Shown here: positions 1-7,512 of the stretch, piece after piece | How positions within the stretch are numbered: the stretch's first letter is position 1 | Layout of the letters: every line of letters starts with the position of its first letter | Assembly: GCA_029938185.1 (NCBI GenBank) | Contig: JAOZVK010000154.1 | Location: forward strand, 1 to 10,735 | Length of the DNA: 10,735 bases | From: Bacteroidales bacterium | Lineage (GTDB): Bacteria; Bacteroidota; Bacteroidia; Bacteroidales; JAOZVK01 | Direction: 5' to 3' | Position numbers and translations under genes: made by a program | The notes under the pieces: generated by a model | Told to the model about the DNA's origin: nothing | Seen by the model: only the letters and a program-made list of their open reading frames with translations | The model's database searches: none

Positions 1-104
1 AGAATGCTAAACATTTTATTTTCAATATCTTTTAAGTTCGTAAAGTAGAATTAAACTAAATAAATAAATAGGGAACAGCAACAATACGATAAAATGAAAA
101 ATAC
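1..104. other. Tail of a preceding cassette, no supportable gene
   Basis: This stretch precedes the first hairpin element and would be the 3' end of the cassette to the left. Two + strand frames are open from the window edge, one to TAA at 31-33 and one to TAG at 46-48. Either could be the last codons of an upstream gene, but 10-15 codons are too few to judge. I see no promoter or RNA gene here. Confidence 0.4.
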
Positions 105-210
105 GCACAACATTGTGCTTGATGTCATTTTGTTTTTTGTGTTTTTTGGTGCTTCGCACCTAAAAAAACACAAAAAACAAAACGCTACAAGGCACATTTC
201 CGTTAGGTTC
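105..210 (+). repeat. attC-like hairpin element, copy A
   Basis: This is an imperfect palindrome with the layout shared by all four copies. AAC (109-111) is followed by the spacer ATT and the arm GTGCTTG (115-121). Next come the 6-nt internal loop ATGTCA and a long T-rich arm ending in GGTGC. The tip TTC leads to the complementary A-rich arm, then the loop CGCTA (183-187), the return arm CAAGGCAC (188-195, one extra unpaired G), the 6-nt spacer ATTTCC and GTT (202-204). The outer ends GCACAAC and GTTAGGTTC do not pair beyond AAC/GTT. GTTAGGTTC is instead the exact reverse complement of the left end of copy B. The extra base in one arm and the 3/6 spacer asymmetry resemble the extrahelical base and central spacer of integron attC sites. 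It could also act as a transcription terminator. Confidence 0.8.
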
Positions 211-267
211 AATGCACCAGAATGTTAAGATATTGATTACGGATAAAAAAAATAAAATAAACGATTA

Positions 268-1305
268 ATGGTAAGAGATTGGCAACGCTTTATAGAATTA
301 CATAGTAATTTACCAGGAGCGAGAGATGCTTTTGAAAAAGCTTGTGAAACTCTTTTTAGAGAGCATTATCCTGATAAAAATGTTCAAATAGTTGAAGTAA
401 AACACGGAGATGGAGGAATTGATATATTTGTTGGTAATTATCCAACAGAACCCATAACTGTAATTCAGTGTAAATTTTTCATAAATGAACTACAAGCATC
501 ACAACATTCACAAATAAATAAATCTTTTATTAAAGCTAAAAATGCGACAAAATATGTGTGTAAAGATTGGATTTTGGCTATTTCTAAAACCTTTAATTCT
601 GACGAACATGAATGGTGGGGCAGATGGAAAGCAAAAAAAGAAATAGAATTTTCACTTGATAAAAATTTCATTAAACTGAAAGCAGGAAACCAACTTATTG
701 ATTTATTAAAAAAGTATCACCTATATAATCAAGTTTTCAAAATCAATGAACTTATTCAAATTAATAACATTGATAAAAATGTAAACGAATTATTAGAAAT
801 TCATTATACACCAAAAAAGGATTATAATATTATAAATGAAATCTTTGACTTTATTTTCATTAATTCAAAATCAGTAAAAATTGAAAATAGTAGGGATAAA
901 GTTCCAGAATTAACAAAAAAGATTGAACTCAATTTTACAAGTCAATATCAAGAGAGGGTAAAAGAGATTTTTATAAACTCATGGAAGAAAAAAATTACAG
1001 TCGGGAAATTTGTTCAAAATCAACTTCTCAAAGATGATACAAGAGTATTTGCATTAAAAGATAAAATTCAAGAAGAGTATTGTAAAATTAAAAATACTGC
1101 AAATACATTCTGTAAAGTTGAAGATTATAAAATATTTGAACAAATTAGCTGTAAAATAGTTCCTCTTTCAGAAAAAGATAATTTAGATTTTATTTCAAAT
1201 GCAAAAGCAATTGTGCTTTATTTTTTTGAGTTTTGTGATTTCGGACAAAAAACAGAGGACGAAATAAATAAAAAAGAAATTAATAATATATTTAATACTC
1301 TTTAA
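268..1305 (+). CDS. ABC-3C system effector with N-terminal Mrr-like restriction endonuclease domain
   Basis: This is a 345-residue putative nuclease effector, the first gene of a three-gene operon. Residues 1-160 look like an Mrr-type restriction endonuclease fold: a helix containing E23 and C26, then GDGGIDIFVG with Asp52, then VIQCKFF with Gln67-x-Lys69. D...QxK is the Mrr variant of the PD-(D/E)XK active site. The conserved tryptophans after residue 115 are also seen. Residues ~200-330 resemble the C-terminal domain of ABC-three-component effectors, with KIELNF at 218-223 and FFEFCDFGQK at 319-328. That domain is thought to couple the effector to the ATPase and middle component. The next gene starts 2 nt after the stop, implying one transcript. 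The start at 268 has no Shine-Dalgarno sequence, which is usual for Bacteroidota. The expected role is DNA cleavage on detection of foreign DNA. The domain call is fairly firm; the trigger and target are unknown. Confidence 0.82.
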   Translation: MVRDWQRFIELHSNLPGARDAFEKACETLFREHYPDKNVQIVEVKHGDGGIDIFVGNYPTEPITVIQCKFFINELQASQHSQINKSFIKAKNATKYVCKDWILAISKTFNSDEHEWWGRWKAKKEIEFSLDKNFIKLKAGNQLIDLLKKYHLYNQVFKINELIQINNIDKNVNELLEIHYTPKKDYNIINEIFDFIFINSKSVKIENSRDKVPELTKKIELNFTSQYQERVKEIFINSWKKKITVGKFVQNQLLKDDTRVFALKDKIQEEYCKIKNTANTFCKVEDYKIFEQISCKIVPLSEKDNLDFISNAKAIVLYFFEFCDFGQKTEDEINKKEINNIFNTL

Positions 1306-1307
1306 TT

Positions 1308-1529
1308 ATGTTGTATCCAACTAAATATGAAGATTTATCTAAGAGTAATTTAATTGTTAGTGCTAAAATAATTGAAACACTAAATTATGAAGAGATTACA
1401 ATTAAAAGTCTTTATAAAAAATTATATTCTAAATTTAATATTGGTTTCGATAATTTTATTGATTGTATAATTTTTTTATGGTTGACAAATGTAATTGAAA
1501 TTAACGATTTAATAATAAAACGAAAATAA
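1308..1529 (+). CDS. ABC-3C system middle component (MC6-like)
   Basis: This is a 73-residue protein lying between the nuclease effector and the ABC ATPase. It opens with MLYPTKYEDLSKSNL and continues with helices ending in FIDCIIFLWLTNVIEIND and a basic tail. This matches my knowledge of the ABC-3C middle component 6 family in length, in the opening PTK/S-L pattern and in the winged-helix-like finish, where a hydrophobic helix is followed by 'G/N-x-I-E-x-N/D'. It has no catalytic motif. In this class of system the middle component is thought to bridge effector and ATPase. Translation is probably coupled on both sides: the start is 2 nt after the effector stop, and its TAA shares its last base with the ATPase ATG (TAATG). 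Family assignment rests on pattern and context; subtype 6 is my best guess. Confidence 0.75.
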   Translation: MLYPTKYEDLSKSNLIVSAKIIETLNYEEITIKSLYKKLYSKFNIGFDNFIDCIIFLWLTNVIEINDLIIKRK

Positions 1530-3202
1530 TGAGATTAATAAAAATTTATTCATATCCAAAAGAGATATTTCCTTGTGTTTCGTTTAATAAAGGAATTAAT
1601 TATGTCTTAGGAAAAAATGCAACAGGAAAAAGCACATTTCTTCGTTTAATTGATTTTTGTTTGCTTTCACCTTCTATAACAAAATCTCAAAATTCTGAAT
1701 TGAAAAAAATATTTGGAGAAAATACAATTATATTAGAAATTGAAATTCGCAATAAATTATATAAAATAAGTCGTTCTATTTTAAATCCTAATAATGCTGA
1801 ATTTGGATTAATAAGCGGCGATATTGAAAAATATAAAATTAATGACCTCAAAAAAATAATGTTTAATCTTATATATGACAAAAAAGAGTATAAAGGTTAT
1901 TCATCTTCTAATTGGTTAAGAACTTTACTTACTTATAACATAAAATTAGCTGATAATTATAGGAATGTTACATTTAATCAAAATCCATATTTATCTAAAA
2001 ATCAAATTAGTGAATACTTTTTCTTTTTAGTAGGTCTTGACAATACTTTTACACATGAAATGAATGAATTACAATATAACCAAAAAGAAATTAGGCAGCT
2101 AATAAAAAATGTAAAATCAAATAATTTCTCACAAGATAACAATGCCGTTGAATTACAGCGAATTAAACAAGAAATAAATATTATAGAACAAGAATTGTTC
2201 AAATCAATAGGAAATAATGAAAATATTTCTGTAAAAATGTCTGATAAAATAAACATCAAGAATAACGAAATAATTGAATTATGGATTAAAAATTATGAAG
2301 ATAAACAAACACTTGATTATTTTGAAGAAGATTTGTCATTTAAAGAAATTAATATTGATAATATTTCAAAATTATATAATCAAGCAAATGAATTATTTGG
2401 TGGAAATATAAGAAAAACATTACAAGAAGCCATTGATTTAAAAAAACGCTTACAAAGTTCTCGCAAAATATTTATAAAAAGTGAGATAGAAGATATAGAA
2501 CAAGCAATAATTGAACGTTCTATAAAAATTAAGAAAAAAGAAAATGAAAGAGGAAATATTATTAATTCATTAATACAGACACCCTCAATAGATGAAATAT
2601 CTCATAAAATAAAGAAAATATCTGAATTACAAGCAAAGTATTCAAAACAAACATCAGAGATTGATTATTACAATGAATTAAATGCACGTAAAAATGAATT
2701 AAATATAAAAGCCCATCAATTAGAAGAGAAAAATAATGAAAATTTACAAGAATATAATAAATTCACGAATAAATTTAACTACTTATTAAAAGACAGTTAT
2801 ACGCAAATAATACAGCATAACGACAATTCCCCAGAGTTATTAATAAAAATAACCAAAAGAACGATTGATATGCAATATGTGTTTTTTGAAAAAATGTCGG
2901 AAGGTCAAAATATGATTATGAATATTGTATTTGATTTAGCACTTAATAATTATTGTCAGAGTAATAATATTCCAACTTGTAATTTTCTAATTTACGATGA
3001 TTTTATTAATTCACTTGATAATATAACAATTATAAATTTGCATAAATATTTATTAAAACAAGAAAAATTAGAAACTCAATTTATTTTAACAATAAGCAAT
3101 GATGAATTATTTTATCTTCTAAAAAAACAAAAAATAAACCTTGAAGATAAAATTATTTTGAATTTGAATATTGATAATAAATTACTGAAAAGAGATTATT
3201 AA
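1529..3202 (+). CDS. ABC-3C system ABC ATPase (DUF2326-like, SMC/RecN-type)
   Basis: This is a 557-residue ABC ATPase with the split layout of SMC/RecN/Rad50-like proteins. The N-terminal lobe holds Walker A GKNATGKS (28-35) followed by TFLRLIDFCLLS, a typical DUF2326 opening. The middle (~200-450) is rich in E, K, I, N and Q and predicted to be coiled coil. The C-terminal lobe has a signature-like MSEGQN (456-461), Walker B FLIYDD (486-491) and a D-loop-like NSLDN (494-498). Walker B ends in Asp-Asp where many ABC proteins have Asp-Glu; related DUF2326 proteins also deviate here, so this is not clear evidence of inactivity. It probably senses DNA or a nucleoprotein structure and licenses the nuclease effector. 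The ATG overlaps the previous stop (TAATG). The TAA at 3200-3202 abuts hairpin copy B with no spacing, as is common for genes in compact cassettes. Confidence 0.85.
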   Translation: MRLIKIYSYPKEIFPCVSFNKGINYVLGKNATGKSTFLRLIDFCLLSPSITKSQNSELKKIFGENTIILEIEIRNKLYKISRSILNPNNAEFGLISGDIEKYKINDLKKIMFNLIYDKKEYKGYSSSNWLRTLLTYNIKLADNYRNVTFNQNPYLSKNQISEYFFFLVGLDNTFTHEMNELQYNQKEIRQLIKNVKSNNFSQDNNAVELQRIKQEINIIEQELFKSIGNNENISVKMSDKINIKNNEIIELWIKNYEDKQTLDYFEEDLSFKEINIDNISKLYNQANELFGGNIRKTLQEAIDLKKRLQSSRKIFIKSEIEDIEQAIIERSIKIKKKENERGNIINSLIQTPSIDEISHKIKKISELQAKYSKQTSEIDYYNELNARKNELNIKAHQLEEKNNENLQEYNKFTNKFNYLLKDSYTQIIQHNDNSPELLIKITKRTIDMQYVFFEKMSEGQNMIMNIVFDLALNNYCQSNNIPTCNFLIYDDFINSLDNITIINLHKYLLKQEKLETQFILTISNDELFYLLKKQKINLEDKIILNLNIDNKLLKRDY

Positions 3203-3312
3203 GAACCTAACATTGTGCTGGGTGTCAGTGGTTTTGTAGCGTTTTTTTTCGTGCTTCGCACTCAAAAAAACACCACAAAACCACCGCCACCAGCACGTTA
3301 CCGTTAAGGTTC
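3203..3312 (+). repeat. attC-like hairpin element, copy B
   Basis: It has the same layout as copy A: AAC (3209-3211), spacer ATT, arm GTGCTGG (3215-3221), loop GTGTCA, GTGGTTTTGT and a T-tract to GTGC-TTC-GCAC, then the complementary strand. This returns through CGCCA (3285-3289), CCAGCAC (3290-3296), the 6-nt spacer GTTACC and GTT (3303-3305). The left end GAACCTAAC (3203-3211) is the exact reverse complement of the right end of copy A. The right end GTTAAGGTTC (3303-3312) is the exact reverse complement of the left end of copy C. It begins at the base after the ATPase stop codon and may also end that transcript. Confidence 0.85.
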
Positions 3313-3343
3313 ATTGAATATACAAACATAGAAAATTATAAAT

Positions 3344-3670
3344 ATGAAAAAATACATTTTAATAATTCTAATAATTGTTACGATTTTTGCTTGCAAAAAA
3401 GAAGATAACAATATTGCATTACCAAATTGGATGCAAGAAATGACAGACACCCTTGAAACGAACGATTATTATTGGGGAAGTAAAATTTACAGACATGACT
3501 GGAATTCTAAATATTACTATCATTTAGAAATTCCCATTTCATCTTGTGCTTATTGTAATATTTACGATAAAAATGGAGAAAGTATCGACTGGAAAATTGA
3601 AGATATGGAAGCATATCTAAAAGACAGGAAAAATAAAATAATAATGTGGGAATGGAAAAAATCTGAATAA
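3344..3670 (+). CDS. Small surface-exposed lipoprotein, function unknown
   Basis: This is a 108-residue protein with a lysine-initiated hydrophobic signal peptide (residues 1-16) ending in IFAC, an acceptable lipobox with Cys17 as the lipidated residue. Phe at -2 is somewhat unusual. The residues after the cysteine, KKED, fit the Bacteroidota lipoprotein export signal (Lys followed by two acidic residues near +2 to +4), which suggests transport to the outer face of the outer membrane. The mature part has several W and Y residues and a CAYCNIYDKNGE segment whose two cysteines could form a disulfide or bind metal. It ends in WEWKKSE. I do not recognise a functional family. It is the first gene of its cassette, and the AlbA_2 gene follows 55 nt downstream. 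Whether the two act together is unknown; the lipoprotein may be an independent passenger. Confidence 0.75.
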   Translation: MKKYILIILIIVTIFACKKEDNNIALPNWMQEMTDTLETNDYYWGSKIYRHDWNSKYYYHLEIPISSCAYCNIYDKNGESIDWKIEDMEAYLKDRKNKIIMWEWKKSE

Positions 3671-3725
3671 TAAAATAGAAAAATTCAGCAAATATCAAAA
3701 AAATAAATAAGCTGCAAAAGACATT

Positions 3726-5177
3726 ATGACAAAAACAGAATTACAAAACATTACAAATAAACTAATTTCATTAACAACCGAAAATGAATGGTTAGAATTT
3801 AAACATGACAACTATTCACCCGAAGTAATTGGAAAAAGAATATCAGCACTTTCAAATGGTGCTTGTTTGACAGGACATCGTTTTGGTTATTTGATTTTTG
3901 GAATTGAAGATGATAGTCATAATATCGTAGGAACAAAGTTTAAACCCAAAACAGAAAAAGTTGGTGGCGAAGAGTTAGAACATTGGTTAATAAAAATGCT
4001 AAATCCAAAAATTGATTTTCGTTTTTATGAATATACAATGAACGAAAAAACGCTTGTAATGATTGAAATACCAGCAACTACTGATAACCCTGTTCGATTT
4101 AGACATAAATCTTATATCCGTATTGGAAGTTATACAAAAGAATTAACCAAGTATCCTGAAAAAGAACGACAAATTTGGAATAAAACATCAAGACAAATAT
4201 TTGAAACCGATATTGTAAAACAAAATATCACAGCAGACGAGATAATAAATTTTCTTAATATTCAAAAGTATTTTGATTTAACAAAATTACCTTTACCTAA
4301 ATCACAGAAAGGAATTATTGACAGATTTATCACAGAAGATTTTATAAGAAAAGAACAAAGTAATTATTCAATCACAAATTTAGGTGCTGTTCTTTTTGCT
4401 AAAAATTTACGAGATTTTGAACGACTTTATCGCAAAGCTATGCGTATTGTAACTTACAAAGGAAAAAACCGAGTAAATATTCAAAAAGACCATACCGAAT
4501 ATAAAGGATATGCAGTTGGATTTGAAAATGTAATCGAATATATTAACTCACAATTACCGTCAAGTGAACAGATAGGAAAAGCTCTACGTGAAAAAACACA
4601 AATGCTACCAGAATTAGCTATAAGAGAATTAGTTGCAAATGCAATTATACATCAGGATTTTTCGGAAACAGGAACAAGTGTTTTGATTGAACTATTTCAA
4701 GATAGATTAGAAATTACAAACCCAGGTAAACCGTTAATTACAACTTTGAGATTTATTGATGAATATAAATCAAGGAATGAAAAATTAGCGGATTGTATGA
4801 GACGAATGAGAATTTGTGAAGAATTGGGTAGCGGTATTGACAAGGTAATAATTGAAATAGAGAAATATCAATTGCCTGCACCTGTATTTTTAGATATGGA
4901 AAGACATACTAAAATAACTCTTTTTTCTCATATAGAGTTTAACAAAATGAGCAAGAATGATAGAATAAGAAGTTGTTATCAACATTGTTGCTTGAAATAC
5001 GTATCAAACGAACAAATGACAAATAAGACATTAAGAGAACGTTTTAAAATTGACCCAAGAAATTCAGCAATGGTTTCAAGGATAATAGAACAAGCAATAA
5101 AATTGGAATTAATCAAAAATGATGATGAAGAAAACACATCAAAAAAATATGCAAAATATATTCCTATTTGGGCGTAA
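3726..5177 (+). CDS. ATP-binding protein with AlbA_2 (Schlafen-type) and GHKL-ATPase domains
   Basis: This is a 483-residue protein of the widespread AlbA_2/HATPase_c_4 family, usually annotated as an ATP-binding protein or putative transcriptional regulator. Residues ~15-135 form the AlbA_2 (Schlafen-core) domain: ENEWLEFKHD (Glu24, Lys26), a helix ending in SALSNGA, then YLIFGIEDDSHNIVGT. Residues ~290-385 form a GHKL-type ATP-binding domain: the N-box ELVANAIIHQD (301-311), ITNPGKPL as the G1-like loop and EELGSGID (365-372) as the G2-like loop. The last ~80 residues look like a winged helix. The family is known for nucleic-acid binding, and eukaryotic Schlafens with this fold cut tRNA. 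Some bacterial members are linked to defence, others to regulation. All the main ATP-binding motifs are present, so it looks intact. The first ATG fits the AlbA_2 start. Confidence 0.85.
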   Translation: MTKTELQNITNKLISLTTENEWLEFKHDNYSPEVIGKRISALSNGACLTGHRFGYLIFGIEDDSHNIVGTKFKPKTEKVGGEELEHWLIKMLNPKIDFRFYEYTMNEKTLVMIEIPATTDNPVRFRHKSYIRIGSYTKELTKYPEKERQIWNKTSRQIFETDIVKQNITADEIINFLNIQKYFDLTKLPLPKSQKGIIDRFITEDFIRKEQSNYSITNLGAVLFAKNLRDFERLYRKAMRIVTYKGKNRVNIQKDHTEYKGYAVGFENVIEYINSQLPSSEQIGKALREKTQMLPELAIRELVANAIIHQDFSETGTSVLIELFQDRLEITNPGKPLITTLRFIDEYKSRNEKLADCMRRMRICEELGSGIDKVIIEIEKYQLPAPVFLDMERHTKITLFSHIEFNKMSKNDRIRSCYQHCCLKYVSNEQMTNKTLRERFKIDPRNSAMVSRIIEQAIKLELIKNDDEENTSKKYAKYIPIWA

Positions 5178-5178
5178 T

Positions 5179-5268
5179 TCTTATTTGATTAGTAAGTTGC
5201 AAATTGATAGATAAATTCATAAGCAGCTAATTATTAGCCATATCTTATTTGATTAGTAAATTGCAAAT
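5179..5268 (+). repeat. Pair of 26-bp direct repeats after the AlbA_2 gene
   Basis: A 26-nt unit beginning TCTTATTTGATTAGTAA occurs at 5179-5204 and again at 5243-5268 with one mismatch (G to A). The starts are 64 nt apart. The first copy begins one base after the stop codon of the AlbA_2 gene. The rest of the 5178-5299 gap holds no ORF or recognisable RNA. It may be a local duplication of the gene's 3' end or a remnant of an insertion event. Confidence 0.75.
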
Positions 5269-5299
5269 CATAAAATGACAACGAAAAGATAAATAAAAA

Positions 5300-5410
5300 G
5301 AACCTTAACATCGCATTGGAAAACATCGGTTTTGGCAGCTTGCTTCGGTCGCTTCGCTCCCTACGCAAGCCGCCAAAACCGCCGTTTCCAATGCGTATTC
5401 GTTGTGTGCA
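5300..5410 (+). repeat. attC-like hairpin element, copy C
   Basis: It is the most GC-rich copy, with the same layout: AAC (5307-5309), spacer ATC, arm GCATTGGAAA (5313-5322), loop ACATCG, GTTTTGGC, then a variable head containing TCGCTTCGCTCC. The return strand runs through GCCAAAAC, CGCCG (5380-5384), TTTCCAATGC (5385-5394), spacer GTATTC and GTT (5401-5403). Its left end GAACCTTAAC pairs with the right end of copy B. Its right end GTTGTGTGCA pairs exactly with the left end of copy D. Its own two ends share only AAC/GTT. The stem sequence differs entirely from copies A, B and D yet keeps the same loops and spacers. Confidence 0.85.
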
Positions 5411-5533
5411 ATACAGCAATATTGTCCACAATTAAAACAAATTTATAAACCGAATAGCAAACAAAAATTCTTAACAAAATAAGTATTTAATAAATAAGAA
5501 GGGAATTAAATATTTTATAAATAAAAAATTTAT

Positions 5534-5564
5534 TTAATTTGCATTTTATTAAGAACTAAAAGGA
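5534..5564 (+). promoter_or_regulatory. Possible promoter -7 element and ribosome binding site of the cassette 3 operon
   Basis: TTAATTTG at 5534-5541 differs by one base from the Bacteroidota -7 consensus TAnnTTTG and lies 28 nt before the ATG. AAAAGGA at 5558-5564 is a purine-rich, Shine-Dalgarno-like stretch 5 nt before the ATG, stronger than at other starts in this window. No convincing -33 TTTG is seen at the usual distance. Confidence 0.35.
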
Positions 5565-5569
5565 AAATT

Positions 5570-6823
5570 ATGTCATTAGTATTTGAAATAAATAAGCTTG
5601 GACCAATCAGAAATAGTGTAATTAAATTTAAGCCTCTTCTACTTTTTTCAGGTCAAAGTAACGCAGGCAAGAGTTATGTTGCATTTTTAATTTATTATGT
5701 TATAAAGCATATTTCTGAAATGGAATTAATGCCTTATGTAAAGGAAAATTACAATTCAGAAATAGATATTTTAAAATCTAAGAAAAGTATTACAATTATT
5801 ATAGAACCGTCCGTTTTTAACAAGTGGTTAAATAATAATGTTAGTTCGTATTTGAAATATCTTCTAAACTCTGAAAATATTAATTACGATGGAAAGATAA
5901 TTGCAAAGTTTGATAAATTTGAATTAAAGTTATCATACTACGAAGAAGAAGCCAGTGCAAAAAAAACTAATATTCTAACTATAAATAATACACAGTTTTA
6001 CATACAATCAGAAGAGTCAATTTCATTAATTATTTATGAAATAATATCAGAAGAGCTGACTAAACGAATTTTAAATACAAATTCAAAACAAACTTTACTT
6101 TTACCTCCTTCAAAGAGTGCATTGATAAATTTTTCACCTATTGTTGAAGACCATGTAGGACTTGGAATGTATAAAGAATTTTTGAAAGATTTTAGTATAA
6201 TTAAAGAAGCAAACAGAAGAATGGGGAAACGCTTTCCTCCTATAATTCGTAAACATATCAATTCTTTCTTTAATAGCATATTAGGTGGTAAAATATCCGA
6301 AATTAGTAAAGATTTATATTATTCATTTAATAATACAAAAATACCAATATCTGCTGCTGCTTCGTCTATTAAAGAACTTGCCCCTTTCTTAATCGCAATA
6401 AGTAAATATCATCCTTCTCTATTGTCAATTCTTTATGAAGAACCAGAATCACATTTACACCCACATATGCAAATAGAATTAGCAAAATTAATTTCTATAC
6501 TTCATAATTATGGTTGTTTCTTTCAAATTACAACACATAGCGATTTGTTTTTATCACAAATAAATAATTTAATTCGTTTAAATAATTTAAAAAAAATTGA
6601 TAAAAAAGCATTTGATAAATTTTGTAATGAAAATAATCTATCCACAAAACATGCTCTTCCTATTAATAATATAGGAGCATACCTGTTTACAAAAGACCAA
6701 AACGGAAACACTAATATCACATTACAAGATATCAAGGACGGAATTTCATTAGATTCTTTTGATAATGCAATAGAAAATCTCTATTCACAAACAAATTATT
6801 TAGATTCTCTTTTTGAAAAATAA
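5570..6823 (+). CDS. OLD/AAA_21-type ABC-like ATPase, ATPase half of a two-gene system
   Basis: This is a 417-residue ATPase of the OLD/RecF-like (AAA_15/AAA_21) kind. It opens like RecF-type proteins (FEINKLGPIRNSVIKFKP). Walker A is GQSNAGKS (28-35). Residues ~50-250 are a poorly conserved insert. After that come a signature-like ASSIKELAP (264-272), Walker B LLSILYEEPESHLHP (284-298) with catalytic Glu290/Glu291, and the switch histidine in ITTHSDLF (320-327). It has no TOPRIM domain, so it is not a full OLD nuclease; the nuclease function is probably supplied by the next gene, 20 nt downstream. The arrangement resembles other ATPase-plus-effector defence pairs such as Septu (PtuA/PtuB) and PARIS (AriA/AriB), but the partner is neither an HNH protein nor an obvious DUF4435. 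The ATP-binding motifs are complete. The defence role is inferred. Confidence 0.82.
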   Translation: MSLVFEINKLGPIRNSVIKFKPLLLFSGQSNAGKSYVAFLIYYVIKHISEMELMPYVKENYNSEIDILKSKKSITIIIEPSVFNKWLNNNVSSYLKYLLNSENINYDGKIIAKFDKFELKLSYYEEEASAKKTNILTINNTQFYIQSEESISLIIYEIISEELTKRILNTNSKQTLLLPPSKSALINFSPIVEDHVGLGMYKEFLKDFSIIKEANRRMGKRFPPIIRKHINSFFNSILGGKISEISKDLYYSFNNTKIPISAAASSIKELAPFLIAISKYHPSLLSILYEEPESHLHPHMQIELAKLISILHNYGCFFQITTHSDLFLSQINNLIRLNNLKKIDKKAFDKFCNENNLSTKHALPINNIGAYLFTKDQNGNTNITLQDIKDGISLDSFDNAIENLYSQTNYLDSLFEK

Positions 6824-6843
6824 TCGTTTAATAAATAAATAAC

Positions 6844-7506
6844 ATGATTAATAGAATTAAGCAAATATTTAATAACGAATATTTTGTGTCTGACTTACAA
6901 GTAGAAATCAAGGAGAGAGACAAAAAAGCTACAATAAACAAAGTTACTTTTTTAAATGCAGATGAATTTATAGAAATCAAACTTGGATTTATTTCTTATT
7001 TTGATAAAACGTTATCTAATAAAAAACTTTGTGAAGGTTATAGTTTGTGTGATGACTTAACATTTAAGCAAATTGATGATGGAATTTTTCTTGCTAAAAT
7101 AAACAACACTTGGCATTTATGTGCTTGTGAATTAAAATCAAATTTAGGACAAAATAATTTCTTTAAAGCAAAAGCTCAATTAGAAGTTTCAATACTAAAA
7201 ACTTTATTGCTTTTACAAGTAATAGATTCCTTTGAAAATATTAAAGTTACATGTTTTATTGTCTCATCAAAAAAAAATCCAACAACTTTTGATAAACAAC
7301 AACAAATACGTCGCAGAAATATCAATAGTAAATCAAAAGGGCAAGTTGCTTATCAAAAATTTATATCAAATAAGGAATTAGTTATTAAGAAAGATATTTG
7401 TATTTTGAAAAACTTTCCTATCAAAGAAGAGTTTTTACTCACAAATAAAAATCTTTTTTTTATTGAAGGAAACAATAAGAATGTTAATATTTTAAAGTAT
7501 TTATGA
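6844..7506 (+). CDS. Putative small PD-(D/E)XK-like nuclease partner of the ATPase
   Basis: This 220-residue protein is probably co-transcribed with the upstream ATPase. I do not recognise a named family. Around residues 70-112 it has a convincing nuclease-like core: CDDLTF, then KQIDDGIFLA with Asp79, then a strand LCACELKS with Glu96-x-Lys98, then a helix containing KAKAQLEVS (Gln112). D-x(16)-E-x-K followed by a helix with K and Q is the order of catalytic residues in PD-(D/E)XK enzymes. Residues 135-142 (KVTCFIVS) look like a further core strand. The C-terminal half is basic (QQQIRRRN at 152-159), which could bind nucleic acid. The stop lies 7 nt before hairpin copy D, so the gene fills the cassette to its edge. 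The active-site reading is my inference; it might instead be a non-enzymatic regulator with a nuclease-like fold. Confidence 0.6.
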   Translation: MINRIKQIFNNEYFVSDLQVEIKERDKKATINKVTFLNADEFIEIKLGFISYFDKTLSNKKLCEGYSLCDDLTFKQIDDGIFLAKINNTWHLCACELKSNLGQNNFFKAKAQLEVSILKTLLLLQVIDSFENIKVTCFIVSSKKNPTTFDKQQQIRRRNINSKSKGQVAYQKFISNKELVIKKDICILKNFPIKEEFLLTNKNLFFIEGNNKNVNILKYL

Positions 7507-7512
7507 TAAGAA

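Larger units (their letters stand above)
203..3303 (+). mobile_element. Putative gene cassette 1 (ABC-3C system)
   Basis: The boundaries are set between the G and TT of the right-end GTT in hairpin copies A and B, by analogy with integron cassettes. The first bases (TTAGGTTC) complement the left arm of copy B at 3203-3210, as expected if the ends once adjoined in a circle. The cassette holds three co-oriented genes, much more than a usual single-gene integron cassette. Mobility is inferred; no recombinase is in the window. Confidence 0.6.
3304..5401 (+). mobile_element. Putative gene cassette 2 (lipoprotein and AlbA_2/GHKL protein)
   Basis: It is bounded by the GTT of copies B and C. Its first bases complement the left end of copy C over 10 nt (GTTAAGGTTC with GAACCTTAAC), the closing signature of a circularisable cassette. 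It carries two co-oriented genes 55 nt apart, with no third hairpin between them. Mobility is inferred. Confidence 0.6.

Noticed and set aside
94..228. 45-codon + strand ORF running through hairpin copy A
   Set aside because: Its codons are the palindrome itself, giving a low-complexity peptide, and it crosses the cassette boundary. I see no sign that it is a gene.
5234..5431. 65-residue - strand ORF over hairpin copy C
   Set aside because: The glycine- and arginine-rich middle is just the translated GC-rich palindrome, and no promoter or family match supports it.
5570..6823. ATPase as a full OLD-family nuclease
   Set aside because: The protein ends about 90 residues after the switch histidine, and I see no TOPRIM E...DxD motif.
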